From Notamacropus eugenii (lineage: Eukaryota; Chordata; Mammalia; Diprotodontia; Macropodidae), in contig NC_092872.1 in the NCBI RefSeq assembly GCF_028372415.1, forward strand, positions 518,010,224 to 518,074,223: 64,000 bases of DNA, read 5' to 3'. Under the pieces are notes generated by a model, which did not search any database, had not been told where the DNA came from, and saw only the letters and a program-made list of their open reading frames with translations. Below are positions 1 through 12,176 of the stretch, piece by piece. The position numbers and the translations under genes were made by a program. Positions within the stretch are counted from its first letter, which is position 1. Every line of letters starts with the position of its first letter.

Positions 1-236
1 ATTCAATTAAGAAAATTCCTTTCTCATGGAATGCTTAAACACATACAGAGACCATAAATCTGAGGGACAGACACCCTTGGATTGTCCTAAAACAGATTTA
101 AACCTGATCATTCTTGCATTAGTCAGTCCGAGATTTCCTTCTGGCTACATGGCCATGTAATAGCTAGCTTTAAGGGGATAAGCAAGATGCATTCAGCCTG
201 TTTGCCTTTTTTAACCAAACTTTCAGGTCTACACAA
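1..236 (+). mobile_element. LTR fossil, family A (partial, cut by the window edge)
   Basis: Resembles the stretch 15905-16616 once the inserted LTR there is removed: a TTCAACTAAG-like start, then GGATTGTTCTAAAACA, and an end reading TTTAACCAAACTTTCAGGTC. It is part of the U3 region of the LTR family found repeatedly between 9.5 and 17.6 kb. An old fossil with no coding capacity. Confidence 0.6.
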
Positions 237-740
237 GGTACTCAGGAACATGCAAAGATGCCTAATTCATAGTACTGCACCCCTCAGAGCTTACAATTCA
301 GTTGGAGAGAGAGCTTTACTTTGAACCTTGGAAGTTCTGAAGTTTCATTAATAAGCTCACAACACTTCCATGTAATTTAAAAAATTATTTTAAAGCTTTC
401 CCAAGTTTTTTACTTTACAAACATTTGTAGGTTACTCTCATTTCATGAGAGTTCTACTGTAAACAAAGTAAAAGAAAAATAAGTGTCCTTGTATGAAAGT
501 TCATATAATATCTCACATCTGTAGTATAGTATCCCCCCTCTCTCTTTTTATTAATTAACAAACCTATTTTTTTCTGACTTTCCAACCAACCAATTTTTAA
601 AAGATTTTTAAAGGAACTTCTTAAAATAAATATGTATAGTCAAGCAAAACAAATTCCCCCAATGGCTATACAAAAAAAAAAAAATACTTGCATCTCATTT
701 CAGAACCTAAATCTATTACTTCTTTGTAATGGATAGCACA
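237..740. other. Unassigned AT-rich intergenic sequence
   Basis: No gene and no repeat I recognise; A/T runs only. It may be further old repeat sequence. Confidence 0.4.
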
Positions 741-960
741 GGGCAGCTAAGTTGTGCAGTGGGTACAGTGCTGGGCCTAAAGCCCTGACCTCAGATACTC
801 CTTAGTTTTGTGACCCTAAGCAAGTCACTTAACCCTGTTTGCCTCTGTTCCTTCATCTGTAAAAGTAGCTGGAGAAGAAAATGGCAAAATAGCCCCATAT
901 CTCTGCCAAGAATACCTCAATTGGGGTCACAAGCAGTCAAACATGACTACCCAACAATGG
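741..960 (+). repeat. CORE-SINE, marsupial tRNA-derived SINE
   Basis: A tRNA-like head (GGCAGCTAAGTTGTGCAGTG) is followed by CAAGTCACTTAACCCTGTTTG and CATCTGTAAAA, then a marsupial tail (CAGTCAAACATGACTA). Same layout as copies at 19599-19842 and 63724-63957. Confidence 0.8.
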
Positions 961-1129
961 ATAGTATGTTTCATTAGCTGTCCTCTGAAATTATAGATCC
1001 ATTGCATTGATAACAGTTCTTACAACTTTCAAAGTTGTTTTTATACTGTTATATAAATTTGTCACCCAATTATTCTCCTTTCATTCTTCATTGGTTTAAA
1101 AAAGTCTTCCAAAATGTTCATTTTTCAAT

Positions 1130-2140
1130 ACTGATGTTACAATTTAAATCATTCAGTTTCTGCCTATTTCACTCTTCACCAATTCATACAAGTCTTTCCT
1201 AGAGCCTTTAAAGTTAACATGTCCAAAACTGAACTCATTACCTCTTCCTCTAAAACCTCTCTCCGCATTACTGTCCTTCATTCCTTGTTATCTTTCACTA
1301 CGCCCCTCCATATCCAATGTGTTGCTAAGACCTGAAGATTTCACCTTTGCAGCATCTCTCCTTTTCTCCTCTTTACTGCTACCACCCTCATGAAGTCTTT
1401 CAGCATCCCATGCCTTGACTACTATGATAACCTGAAGGTTGGTCTTACTGCCTCATGCCTCTCCCCACTCCAGTCCATCCTCTTCAGTCACATAAGGAAT
1501 TTTCCTAAACCATTGATCAGACCATGTCATCCCTATACTCAGTACACTTCAATGACTTCCTATAACCTGCAGGATCATATAAAAAATCATCTGAATGGCA
1601 TTCAAAACCCTTTGTAACCAAGCTCTTCCCCATACCTTTCCATCCTTCTTATGCCATTCAACCCAGCCTCCCCACCCCATCCCAATGTATTCTTTGATCC
1701 AGTGATTTTGGCTTTCTTGTTGTTTCATGAACAAGATACTAAGATACTACTTCTCTCAGTTCTGGGCATTTTCACTGACTGTCTCCCATGTCTAGAATCC
1801 TCTCCCTCCTCATCTCTACTTCCTAATTTGCTTGGGTTCCTTCAAGTCTCAGCTAAAATCTCACCTTCTATAGGAAGGTGGGATTTCCCTCTCCCTCTTG
1901 ATTCTATTGCCTGCTTTCCATTAATTATTTTCTGTTTATCTCATGTATATAGCTTGTTCATACATATTTGTTTGCGTATTGTCTCCCCAATCAGATTTTG
2001 AGCTACTTGAGGGAAGGGACTATATATATATATGTATATGTATATATACATATATATATATATTTTTTTGTATTTCCAGCACTTAGCACAGGGTCTGGCA
2101 CATAGTAAGTGCTTAATAAATGCCTACTAACCAACTGATT
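1130..2140 (+). repeat. L2 LINE, 3' portion
   Basis: Contains ATGTCCAAAACTGAACTCAT, which is typical of the C-terminal part of L2 ORF2. It ends with GGGAAGGGAC..., CAGCACTTAGCACAGGGTCTGG and CTTAATAAATG, the L2 3' end. A (TA)n tract near 2022-2062 interrupts it. Short open frames here are chance frames in a decayed LINE. Confidence 0.7.
2022..2062. repeat. (TA)n microsatellite in L2
   Basis: An imperfect TA tract with TG interruptions, lying inside the L2 3' end. Confidence 0.8.
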
Positions 2141-4154
2141 TCCATGTTTCTTTGAAATTATCTCTTTTTTCAATACTTACATCCAAGAGTGTTCTGTGAC
2201 ATTGATAGATCACAACCTACTCAGTCATTCTCAGTAGTTGGACATACTCTTAGCTTCCAGTTTTTGCTACTACAAAAAGTTTTGCTGTCACAAAAAGAAA
2301 GAAATGCTATATTTTTTGTGTATGTAGAATCTTTTCCTCTTTCTTTAATCTCTTTTGACTTTAGGCCTAGCAGTACTATATCAAGGTCAAAGGGAATGTC
2401 CTATTTGCTAACATTTGTGTAAAATTCAAATTGCTTTTTTTAATTCACATTTATTTTATTTTCATTTCCAAATTCTCTCTCTCTTCTCACCTCCACCACC
2501 TATTGAGAAGGCAAGAAAACCAAAACCCACTGCAAATATGTATAGGTATGGAAAACAATCTCCCTTACTAACCATATCCAAAAAAAAAAAGAAATGAAAG
2601 AGGTGAACATATGCATTCTGGCTCCAAAATGGTTACGATGTTTCATCATGAGTCCTGTGAAATGGTTAGTCATTTATTGATCAGAGTCTTTCAAAGTTGT
2701 TTGTTTTTACAGTATTATTGTTACTATATAAATTATTTTCCTGGTTCTATTCACTTCACTTTATCTCAGTTGCTGTAAGTCATCCCAGGTATTTGTGAAA
2801 TGAAATCCTTCATCATTTGTTATAATCTTATAGCACAATAATCTTTCATCACATTCATATACCATGTTCAACTATTCCCTAATTGATGAGCATCTTCTCG
2901 TTCCAATTCTTTGCCACTATCCAAAAAAAATGCTGCTATAAATCTTTTTATACATATGGGTCTTTCCTTGATCTCTTTGGAGTATAGATCTTACAGAAGC
3001 ATTGCTGTGTCAAAAAGTATGCACAGGTTAACAGATTTTTTGGGCATGATTCCAAATTGCTTTCCAGAATGGATGAATTAGTCCATAGTTCCACCAAGTA
3101 GTACATCATGAGTGTACCTGTTTTCTCATAGCACCTCCAGCATTTGTCATTTTTCTTTTTTGTTATCTTAGTCAATCTGACGAATGTGAGATGGTACCTT
3201 TGAGCTGTTTTAATTTGCATTTCAAAAATGATTAGTGATTTAGAACTTTTTGGTAGGTTGAATTTCTTCCCTCTGAATACTGCCTATTCATATTCCTTGA
3301 CCATTTATCAATTGGGAAATGGCTCTTTTTCTTGTAAATTTGACTCAGTTTCTTATATATTTTAGAAATGAGACTTTATCAAAGAAACTTGCTGCAAAGA
3401 ATTCCCCCCACCATTTTCCTGTTTTCTCCTAATTTTAGCTTCATTGATTTTGTTTGTACAAGAATCTTTTCATTTTATGAAATCAAAATTATCTATTTTA
3501 CCTCCCATGAACCTCTCTTTCTCTTGTTTGGTCAAGAATTCTTCCCTAATCCATGGATCTGACAGGTAATTTCTTCCATGTTTCACTAATTTAGTTATGA
3601 TATCACCTTTTATGTCTAAGGCATGTACCCAATTTTGAGCTTATCTTGGAATATGGTAGGAGATTTTGGTCTATATCTAGTTTTTGACAGACTACTTTCC
3701 AGTTTTCCCAGTAGTTTTTGTCAGATAGTGAGTTCTTAAACTTTGGGTTTATCAAACACTAGGTTACTGTGTTCTTTTGTTTCTACATATTGTGTACCTA
3801 ATCTGTTCTACTAATCAACCTCTCTATTTCTTGCCCAGTATCAAATTATTTTAATCATTACAGCCTTGTTGTATAGTTTGAGATCTGGTACTACTAATCC
3901 TCCTGTCCTTAATTCTGATTTTCTTTTTCATTCATTTCCTTGTTATTCTTGACCTCCAGAATAACTTTGTTACTATTTTTTTCAAGCTGTGTAAAGTGAT
4001 TTTTAGTAGTTTGATTGGTGTGTTATCGAATATGTAAATTAATTTCACTAAGGTTGTTCATTTATTTTATTGGCTAAGTCTTCACACGAGCAATTAATGT
4101 TTCTCCAATTTTTTGATCTATATTTATGTGAACACTTTTATAATTGTGTTCATA

Positions 4155-4273
4155 GAGAGCAACTAGGTGGTGCAGTGGATAGAGAACTGGCTCTGACATC
4201 GAGAGATTCTTACTGTGTTACCCTGAGCAAGTCACTTAACACTTGATTGCCTCCAAAAAAAAAAAAAAGAATA
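4155..4273 (+). repeat. Short marsupial SINE in L1, with target duplication
   Basis: The head GCAACTAGGTGGTGCAGTGG runs to CAAGTCACTTAACACTTGATTGCCTCC and then a poly(A) tail. Flanked by a 16-bp direct repeat at 4139-4154 and 4274-4289 (TATAATTGTGTTCATA, one mismatch). This is the target duplication expected from LINE-driven insertion. Confidence 0.85.
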
Positions 4274-4511
4274 TATAATTGTATTCATATAATTCCTGGG
4301 CATATCCTAGTAGACAGACTCACAAATATTTAGACTATTACTGGTTGTTTTAATGAAATTTCTCTATCTCTTGCTGCTGGGTTTTGTTGGCAAGATACAG
4401 AAATGCAAATGATTTATGTGGGTTTATTACATCCTACAACTTTGCTAAGATTGTTAATTGTTTCATTTAATTTTTTAGTTGATCCTCTAGGGCTCTCTGG
4501 CTAAACTATCA

Positions 4512-4728
4512 ATTGTTGTTCAGTCATGTTTCATTCTTTCTGACTACGTATGAGGTTTTTGTGTCAAAGATAAAGTGGTTTGCCAGTTTATTTCTCATTT
4601 CACAAATGAGGAAAATGACACAAACAGAGTGAAGTAACTTACCAAGAGTCACACAGCAGCATGTGTCTGATTTCAACTCATCTTCCTGACTTCAGGCTCT
4701 GTATTCTATTCACTGCATCGCCTAATAA
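4512..4728 (-). repeat. CORE-SINE in L1, reverse orientation
   Basis: Reading the minus strand gives a tRNA-like head, then GAGTTGAAATCAGACACA and TTACTTCACTCTGTTTG, and a tail with GAATGAAACATGACTGAAC. It interrupts the minus-strand L1 between the two flanking ORF2 segments. Confidence 0.7.
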
Positions 4729-4928
4729 CCCTATCATCTGCAAAAAGTGGTAGTTTTATGTCCTCTTTGCCTTGTTTCTTCAATTTCTTTTTCTTGTCTT
4801 CTTGCTATATTTAGCATTTCTAGTACAATATTGAATAGTAAATGTGATAATAGATACCCTTGTTTCACCCCTGATCTTATTTGAAAGGTTTTTAGCTTAT
4901 CCCTATTACAGATAATGCTTTCTTTGGG

Positions 4929-4929
<1 letters not shown>

Positions 4930-4963
<34 letters not shown>
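4930..4963. repeat. (TA)n microsatellite
   Basis: About 17 pure TA units inside the L1. Confidence 0.9.
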
Positions 4964-4966
<3 letters not shown>

Positions 4967-5773
4967 TACTTATCATTTTAAGAAAGGCTCTATTTATTCC
5001 TGTGCTTTCTAGTGTTATTTTTTTTAAACAGGAATATTGTATTTTGTCAAAAACTTTTTCTTCACCCGTTGAAATAATATTATTTTTGTTATGGTCAATT
5101 ATATTATACTTGCTTCAATATTAGTTTTCCTAATATTGAACCAGTCCTGAATTCCTGATATAAATCCAGCCTGACCATAATATATGCTCTTTCTGATATA
5201 TTGCTGTAAATCTCCTTCTAATAATTAATTTTAAATTTTTGCATAAATATTCATTAGAGAGATTGGTCTAGAGTTCTCTTTCTCTGTTTTGATGCTCTCT
5301 GGTTTATATATCAAGAATATATTTGTGTCATGGAAGGAATTTGGTAGGATTCCTTCTTGAGCTATTGTTTCAAATAGTTTATGTAACATCAAAATTAATT
5401 TGTCATTCATCTATTCTCTCTTTTTTTTAGGTAAACATCTAGAGATGTAAATCTTCCCCAAACACTGCTTTGGTTGCATCCCACAATTTTTTGTATGTTG
5501 TTTCATTGTTGTCATTATTTTTAATGAAATTGTTTGTTCATTGACTCATTCATCTTTTAAGATTGTTATTTAATTTCCTACTAATTTTTAAACTATGTTT
5601 CAAAGGTCCTTTATTAAATGTAGTATTTATTCATTATGGTGAGGAAAATATATATTTAATATTTGTTTTTCCGCATTTGTTTATGAGGTTTTGCTGCCCT
5701 AATGCATGAAATTGCCATGCACAGTTGAGAGAAAGGTATATATATTTCTATTCTTATTCACAATTCTCTAGAG

Positions 5774-7040
5774 CATTGCTTCTTAAACTGTGGGTCACAA
5801 CTCCATATAGGGTCATGTAACTGAATGTGGAGGCTGTGAAAAATTTGGCAACAACAAAAAAAAACCAACAATAAAAGATTTCTGGACACAATGACCCAAA
5901 AATTAATTCAAAATCAAATGCGTAATGGATCTAAGTTGTTTCTGGCAGCACTTGTGTATCACCAAGGCAACATTCATAGCACTGACAGTGACTATGAATA
6001 TGCTGGTGTAGTTCTGAATTTCAAAGTATAACAGACTCTCTATATAGAAGGCAGAAGAAAAACATTTATTTAGACACCAGAAAGCCAAATCCATCATTGT
6101 AACCAAGAAGTCAATACATGTTAGCACTGCAGGGGGCAAAGCCATTCCCAAGCCTCCTTATATGGAGAGGACATCCCCCCACACCATCCAGGGCCATCCC
6201 ACAAACAAACACTCATAAGACTATCTGTGCCTGCCTGTGTCCTCTCCTCCACCCTAACTGCTCTTACCAACTTCTTCCCAGTTCTACTCCACCTTTCCAC
6301 CCGTTCAGCAAGATCCTCCCACCACATGTGACTTAGGCTTCCATGTGATTTAAGCAGGTCACATGGGCCTCTTAACGAATGGGAAAGATCTTCCCATTTA
6401 AATTACCATTACAACTTACCTGTGTTGCATCATGCAGCTTCACTGTAGCCTTGGTTCTGAACACACAACATGCATGCATACTTTGTACTACACATGCCAC
6501 CGTGCTGTGCAACACCAACAGATGCTGCCAGAAACACTTCAGCTCAGACTTGACACTATTGTATGTTATAAATTGCAGTGTTTTTACTGTACATACAAAA
6601 TTATTAGATGAATTTTGATTTGGGATGAGGACAGAATTTCCAACAACGTTTGAAATGACTGTAAACATACTTTTGCCATTTTGTACTACATATTTATGCA
6701 AAATGGCATTTTCAGCATTGAGATTATAAAATTAAAATATCATTCAGCTCTGAAAAATGTTGAAGATGCTCTCCATCCTGCAATATCAAATATTTCAATA
6801 ATTCTTTATGCAAAAATAAACGAACACAACCATCTTATTACTATGTAAATTTGCTTTTACCTTTAATAAGTAGCAAAATTATATGTATACCAAAGAATTG
6901 TTTTAAAATAAATTTCTTCATAATTTATTATCAGTAAATGTTTGATTTGTATACCTATTTTATATACCTATACATGAGGGACTGCATAAAAATTTTTCAG
7001 GTGAAAAAGGGTTACAAGTAGAAAATGTTTAAGAAGCCTA
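5774..7040 (+). mobile_element. hAT DNA transposon remnant with 8-bp target duplication
   Basis: Terminal inverted repeats CATTGCTTCTTAAAC at the start and GTTTAAGAAGCCTA at the end. Flanked on both sides by CTCTAGAG (5766-5773 and 7041-7048), the 8-bp duplication typical of hAT. Near 6671-6800 the plus strand resembles the C-terminus of a hAT transposase (phrases like LCKMAFSAL and ENVEDALHPAISN), broken by stops, so it is an internally deleted copy. An LTR (5955-6413) is inserted in it, leaving about 0.8 kb of hAT. Confidence 0.85.
5955..6413 (-). mobile_element. Solo LTR fossil, family H, inside the hAT element
   Basis: On the minus strand it begins TGTAAT and ends GATACA, with an AATAAA signal before TGTTTTTCTTCTGCC. 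A near-identical arrangement, 457 nt long, is at 15971-16427. Short flanking repeats ACTTG/ACTTA. No internal retroviral sequence remains. Confidence 0.65.
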
Positions 7041-7562
7041 CTCTAGAGACCTTTCACATGTAATTTTTCAAAAATTCAGTTTGTTTCTTTAACTTCTTTT
7101 TTTGTTTATTTTATGGTTAGATTTATCTAGATCTGAGAGGGGTAAAATGAGACACCCACCCCCCCATAATTATAATTTTACTATTTCCTCCTATAACTCA
7201 TTTAACTTTTCCTTTAAGAATTTAAATGCTATACTATTTGGTTTATACATGTTCAGTACTGATATTTATACATTATGGTGAATACTACCTTTTAGAAAAA
7301 TGCAATTTTCCTGTTTATCTCTTTTAATTAGGTCTATTTTTGTTTTTGCTTTATCTGAGATCATGATTGCTACTCCTGCCTTTTTTACATCACCTGACAC
7401 CTATAGATTCTTTTCCAGGGTCGTATTTTAAATATGCTTATCTTTCTGCTTCATGTCTGTTTCTTATAAACAACATATTGTTGGATTCTGGTTTTTAATC
7501 CATTCTGTTATAGTCCTCTTTCATAGGTGAATTCATCCCATTCACATTAACAATTATGGTAA

Positions 7563-8764
7563 CTGCGTATGACTGGGTCTGCGTGCAGGTAGCTCTCTGC
7601 TCCTGTTCCATGGCTCACCTCTCCAAGGTCAGCACATGAGCAGTTCTCTGCTCCTTTTCCAGGGCTCTACCTACAATACAATCTCAGGGTGTTCCTGCGG
7701 CTTCACAAAACCATTCAGACCCAGGCAAGAGCCAGGAGCAGCCTGGCTCCTGCTGGAGGAGGAGGAACCCCAAAGCTCAGAATTCAGTTCCAGGGCAAGA
7801 TAAAGACTGAGAGGCAAGGCAGGAGAGCTAAGTGTGCTTTTTTGCAGCATTTTTCTGAGATGGTTTGGGACCCAGGGGGTGGAGTTGCTTATGTAGGGTG
7901 AGGGGAAGGGCACCCAACGACTGCACATTGTTGGCTTTGTTGACCATCTGCCTCTCAGGATTTGGAAGCAGGGGCTAGAGCAGTGTTAAGACTGAGACTT
8001 GGGTCATTAGAGCCTGCACCTGAGAGTACCTAGAGGAAGCCTGCAATGGCATTGTGGAGAGAAGGACACACTCCGAAGAAGAACTTTATTTGGACATTTT
8101 TTTGTTTCAGATGGAGGAAGGAGGAACTGGTTGCTCACTCCCCAAAGATTGAAAACCCTCCCCCCCCAATGAAGTTATGTTATGTAGTCTGCAAATGTGA
8201 TGTTCATGATGTGTTTGTGGAAATTGTGTTGTATTTACTTAAGAAATGTTAATGTCTTTTGCCTATGTAATGGACTTGAAAGATCTTTGGGCCCAATGTA
8301 ATGTTAGAGTTCAGGATCTTCTCCATCCATTAGTAGCTCACCTAAAGCCCATTTAGGGAAACTTTTGTTAATTTCTATGAGGCACTGGGTCAGAGGGTGG
8401 TGCCCTAGGGCTCTGAAAAGTGTATAAATACTCTGAGGTGAAGTTTTACTTTGGGGCTTACTCGCTGGAAGCGTTCATTTGGCCAGTCAGGACTCTGGGG
8501 AGCCTTTAAGGAGCTTGCTCTGTGGCCATTTTGGAAATGCCAGATGTTGGTGCTTCTCTCTCTGGTAACTATGTACGTATATAATGGCCAGACAGTTAGA
8601 AGCCCTGTCTGTTGGTCTTTATTTCTCTGCTTGTATTTTTTCTGTTGGTGAATGTAATTCAACTAGATTGTTGACCTTTCAAAAGTTGCTTTCTTTTTAT
8701 TAAAGCAGACCTAAGAACCTGTACAGCAGACCTTTCTGTGTATTCCAGGGTGCTCGCTGCTACA
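7563..8764 (+). mobile_element. Probable LTR element K (fossil), with GC-rich leader
   Basis: A likely LTR of unknown family, ending near TGCTCGCTGCTACA at 8764. It has a TATA-like box (TATAAATA near 8422), a GTTTTACTTTGGGGCTTAC stretch that could be a start region, and ATTAAA near 8697. The GC-richer part at 7563-8040 is unassigned; it could belong to the same element or be a separate one. The upstream edge abuts the truncated L1. Confidence 0.4.
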
Positions 8765-8880
8765 GATGCCCATTGTCTCTTTGATAAAATATAAACTCCC
8801 TAAGCTTGGCATTAAATGCCCTCCATAATCCAGCACCAACCATTCTTTTACATTACTGCTCTTTGTACATATAATGAGGA
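8765..8880 (+). repeat. L2 LINE fragment
   Basis: AAAATATAAACTCCCTAAGCTTGGCATTAAATGCCCTCCATAATCC follows the common L2 3' region. Small fragment. Confidence 0.5.
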
Positions 8881-9487
8881 GTGCATCTCCCCTTACATGT
8901 AGTATGGGAGGTATTGTTTGTTTGAGGGAGGTAAAATAGGCATCTCCAGCCTCTAGTCTAAGCAGAGAGTAGAAAACTAGAGGTTGGACTACTTTATTCT
9001 CCTCAGAAAAAGCTGGTATTGGGCTAGAATTCTATCTGGATCCTTAAATGGTTTTCTAGTTCAGGCTAAACTTCTAATCACTCTTCATTAATGGGGTAAG
9101 CTTTATATCCAAGGCTTAACTCCCTTCTCACCAAGTACCAGTTCCATAATGAACACACATAGTAATTAGCAAAGAAACTCATTTACTCAAGTTGATAGTA
9201 TTAACCTCACAGAGTTTGGTCTAATAAAGGCAGACTAGTAGGTTGTGTCCATACATGTTTTTATTTCTCTCAAACTGGAGACATGCATGCATTGCATGGG
9301 AACTGCAGTCCAGGATTGGGACCTCCTAAGGTAGGGGTTGGGAGACATAATTTATATATCCTTTGAGTGAAATCAGGTTAAGTGAAGACACCTCAGGCAT
9401 GAATTCCCCCAAACCCCTACCCTTCCTGCCAAAGCTAAAATAACTAAGTATCCCCCTTAAGCAAATAAAATGCTCCAGGATGGAGGA
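8881..9487. other. Unassigned sequence upstream of LTR A
   Basis: No gene seen. It ends in a purine-rich AGGATGGAGGA just before the LTR, as a polypurine tract would, so it could be the tail of an old proviral interior. I could not identify retroviral protein sequence in it. Confidence 0.3.
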
Positions 9488-10521
9488 TGATAATATTTAA
9501 TATAAATTTTGGACTTTAATAAGGGCCAAAGTTTGAATTAAGAAGAGCTCGAACCTAATATCCTCTTTTGTTATCTTAAGTAAATTCAGAGAATGCCTTT
9601 TGGTATCAACGAAGCAAATTAGACTGACTTAGTAACTTCCTTACCAGATCCTTCTTCTGGCATCTTAGTGATAAGGAAAAACAAGGATGTCCTGGGTTGT
9701 AATTTCAATTGAACCTTTGTTAAAGGTACCCTTTCCTGTGTCAGCTATTTCAAGGACCTATTTATGACAGGAGGCCTGCCATCAGAGTGGTGGGATTTTC
9801 TCCTTATGTGTCACAGACATATGCTACAGAGGGGAAATTCACACAACTTGAGATCGTAAAACTCAATTGACACTACTTTGTTAATTGTCTTGTCTTACTA
9901 AATTTATGATTTGTTCAACTAAGAGAGTTCTTTTCTCATGGCAAAATGTATTTAAACCTGAACATTTCTGTACAGGACAGTCAAATTAACCTCCAACTCC
10001 GTAGCACTGTTATCTTTATCTGTTTATCTGTTTAACTGTTATCTTTAAGAGGGAATTAATTAATAAATAATGCATGCCTTTAGCTTGATGTCTTTTCTTT
10101 AACTGAGTTTTCAGGGTGACAAGGAGAACCACCAAAGTTCGCATCATGTCACCTGGTATACCTTTCCCCTTCACCACCCCCTTATGCCAGTCACATCAGC
10201 ATTCTTCCCTTAAGTTCCATATTTGGTAACAAAATCCTTCATTGGAGAGCAAGGATCCTTTCCATGTTCTTTGTCTCTGGGGTAGATTCCCATGCTTAGA
10301 CTGTATGCCTGGATTCCCAGCCAATGGGAAGAGAGGCTAGGGGCCACATTAGGGACTATATAATGCTTGTACTCCCCTCAGCTCAGGTGCACTCCCTTGC
10401 TGACACCACCCATGGTCTTGAAGGAAGTGCCCCTTCTCATGAGATTGTAATAAATTCCTTTTTGCCTTCTACCTTGAGAAGCCTCTGAGTTGAATTTGAG
10501 TAAGGGTCTGCATCCCACACA
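9488..10521 (+). mobile_element. LTR fossil A, 1034 bp
   Basis: Starts TGATAATATTTAATA and ends CCCACACA. It has a CCAAT box (10321-10325), TATATAA (10357-10363) and AATAAA (10449-10454), i.e. a U3-R-U5 layout. The same sequence, reverse-complemented and similar in length, is at 14079-15102. Reads as an old endogenous-retrovirus LTR of undetermined class. Confidence 0.75.
10318..10454 (+). promoter_or_regulatory. LTR A promoter and poly(A) elements
   Basis: CCAAT, then TATATAA 32 nt further on, then AATAAA 86 nt after that. The spacing is typical of a retroviral LTR. Whether it is still active cannot be told from sequence. Confidence 0.5.
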
Positions 10522-11419
10522 TCTTCAAAAAGTAGGTGTTCCCAAGGGGTGCCAATCAATTCTGATTGGTTAATACATTGGGAGGTGGGCTATAGTAAAA
10601 TGAGCGTCTTGGGGTGACTTAGGTCACCTAAATCGTGGTCAAAGAGATATCAGTTCCCACATTGTCTTGACCAAAGGGAGAATCAACATTTTCCCAGACC
10701 TGTCAGGGCAACATAATGAGCAGGAATATACCCATTAGCCCAGGATCAGGAGAATCTGGAAGAAGGCGAATGGGAGAAGCTCCAAGACAGTGATTACTAA
10801 GAAAAATCATTTTTCACAATAGTAAAATAGAAATCAGAGAAAGTCTACATAGAGGAATATATATACCAGACAATATAGTGTGAAGGAGCTAGATAACAAC
10901 TCAATCAAGAGGGGCCAGATCTCACCCAAGGAGAAATTCCTTGAAGTCTCTAGCATAACAAGCTGGGGATAGGGACATGATGGAGACTGCCTGCTCCTTT
11001 CATGTTATATTCTCCCCAGAGTCCAATTTTCCCTTTCAGCAACCTGAAGTGAGGTTAGTATCATCCATCTTCTCTCTAAAAACAGGAAAGCAGAAGTGCC
11101 CAAAATGACTGCAGAGCCCAAAGAGATTGAATAGATTCTTGAAAAGTCTGAAACTTTAAGAGACTTAAGCTCTTCTCTCCAGATCTGGTCAACTCCACCC
11201 CACCTCTTAGGCAGGCACAGGGTGTTGATTTCCACCAATGAAGAGATTGTTTTTACATTGGGATTTGGGCAACTAGATTTTTAAAAATTTCTTATTTCCT
11301 TATTTTAGCTTTTTTTTCCCAAAAAACTGGGATGATTAACTTTTTGTCTTGTGTACTTTTCATTTATTTCTTGAAATATAGCTCCAGAAAAAAAAAAAAG
11401 ACTTTGAAAAAGTCTATTG
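10522..11419. other. Unassigned intergenic sequence between LTRs
   Basis: No gene or clear repeat family. It could be the interior of an old element next to LTR A. Confidence 0.35.
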
Positions 11420-12176
11420 TGATTCACATGGAGCTACCTTAAAACCCAAAGCACTCAGGCTTTCATTGAATGGCCAATAATAGTGAAGGGGGTTCGGACT
11501 CTGGGAACCTCCTAGAGCTCGCCTTGAATCTTCCCACTTAATCTGGCCTTTTTTACTCATATCTAATCTTCCCATTTGTTCCAGCAATCTCAGGAAGCCC
11601 AAAGACTTTTCATTATCATTCTATTCAGGTCTCGGTTGCACCCCCCCCCCACCCTTGATCCCATCAAAACCCCATTCCCCAGGCTGCTGACCACTCCCAT
11701 CAAGATCTGTATCCATTCCCATACTGCCCCTATCAAGATCTCTGGATTGCCCCATATGCTTCCCACCCAAACCCTCCATTGTCTGATATCTTCTGATAGC
11801 CTCCAGCTGTTTCCAACCTTTGACCCTCCTTGGACTTTTTCCTCAAGACCCTTCCTAAATCCCTCCTCCCATCACCCTGGACTACCAGACCACCCCCCAG
11901 ATCCCTCCTATACTCTTTTCTGTATTTAAGTTCCATCTTGCCTCCATGAAGGTGCTCAGATGCAATCCAGCTCAGACTCTTGTCTAGCTGGTATTCTATC
12001 TGACCCACTTGTGAATACAAGTGTTAAAAATACTTAGGTTCCTTAAGAGGCAACCTAATTTGGTGAATCTTTAATAAACTTTGTTTTCTTTGGCTTTAAG
12101 AAGGCTTGAGTCGAATTCATTCGAGCACCACCTGGATGGTCGGTATTTTGGGGTCCACGATCACCCCTCAACCTCA
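11420..12176 (+). mobile_element. LTR fossil F with a C-rich U3 (start approximate)
   Basis: TGTATTTAAG (near 11922) is followed by CTTTAATAAACTTTG and an end reading TCACCCCTCAACCTCA near 12176. The C-rich part (11640-11905) repeats the phrase CCCATCAAGATCT or close variants. The end resembles that of LTR I (18068-18900). The 117-codon open frame here lacks any known domain and is explained by the low-complexity C-rich tract. Confidence 0.55.

Larger units (their letters stand above)
2415..7562 (-). mobile_element. L1 LINE (marsupial L1), 5'-truncated, with nested insertions
   Basis: Antisense L1 ORF2. At 2948-3220 the minus strand reads MQIKTAQRYHLTFVRLTK and DKCWRCYEKTGTL, matching the L1 ORF2 C-terminus (MQIKTTMRYHLTPVR..., RCWRGCGEIGTL). 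The reverse-transcriptase part follows to about 5765 and the endonuclease part is at 7049-7562. L1 pieces are split by SINEs (4155-4273, about 4512-4728) and by a hAT element (5774-7040). The 3'UTR is near 2415-2900. It is truncated within the endonuclease and broken by many stops. Confidence 0.85.

Noticed and set aside
741-800. tRNA gene
   Set aside because: The tRNA-like box A/B sequence is the head of a SINE, with a long non-tRNA tail.
1390-2001. Frames of 75 and 116 codons
   Set aside because: Both lie in the decayed 3' part of an L2 LINE.
11576-11929. 117-codon proline-rich frame
   Set aside because: Arises from the C-rich part of LTR F; no signal peptide or domain.
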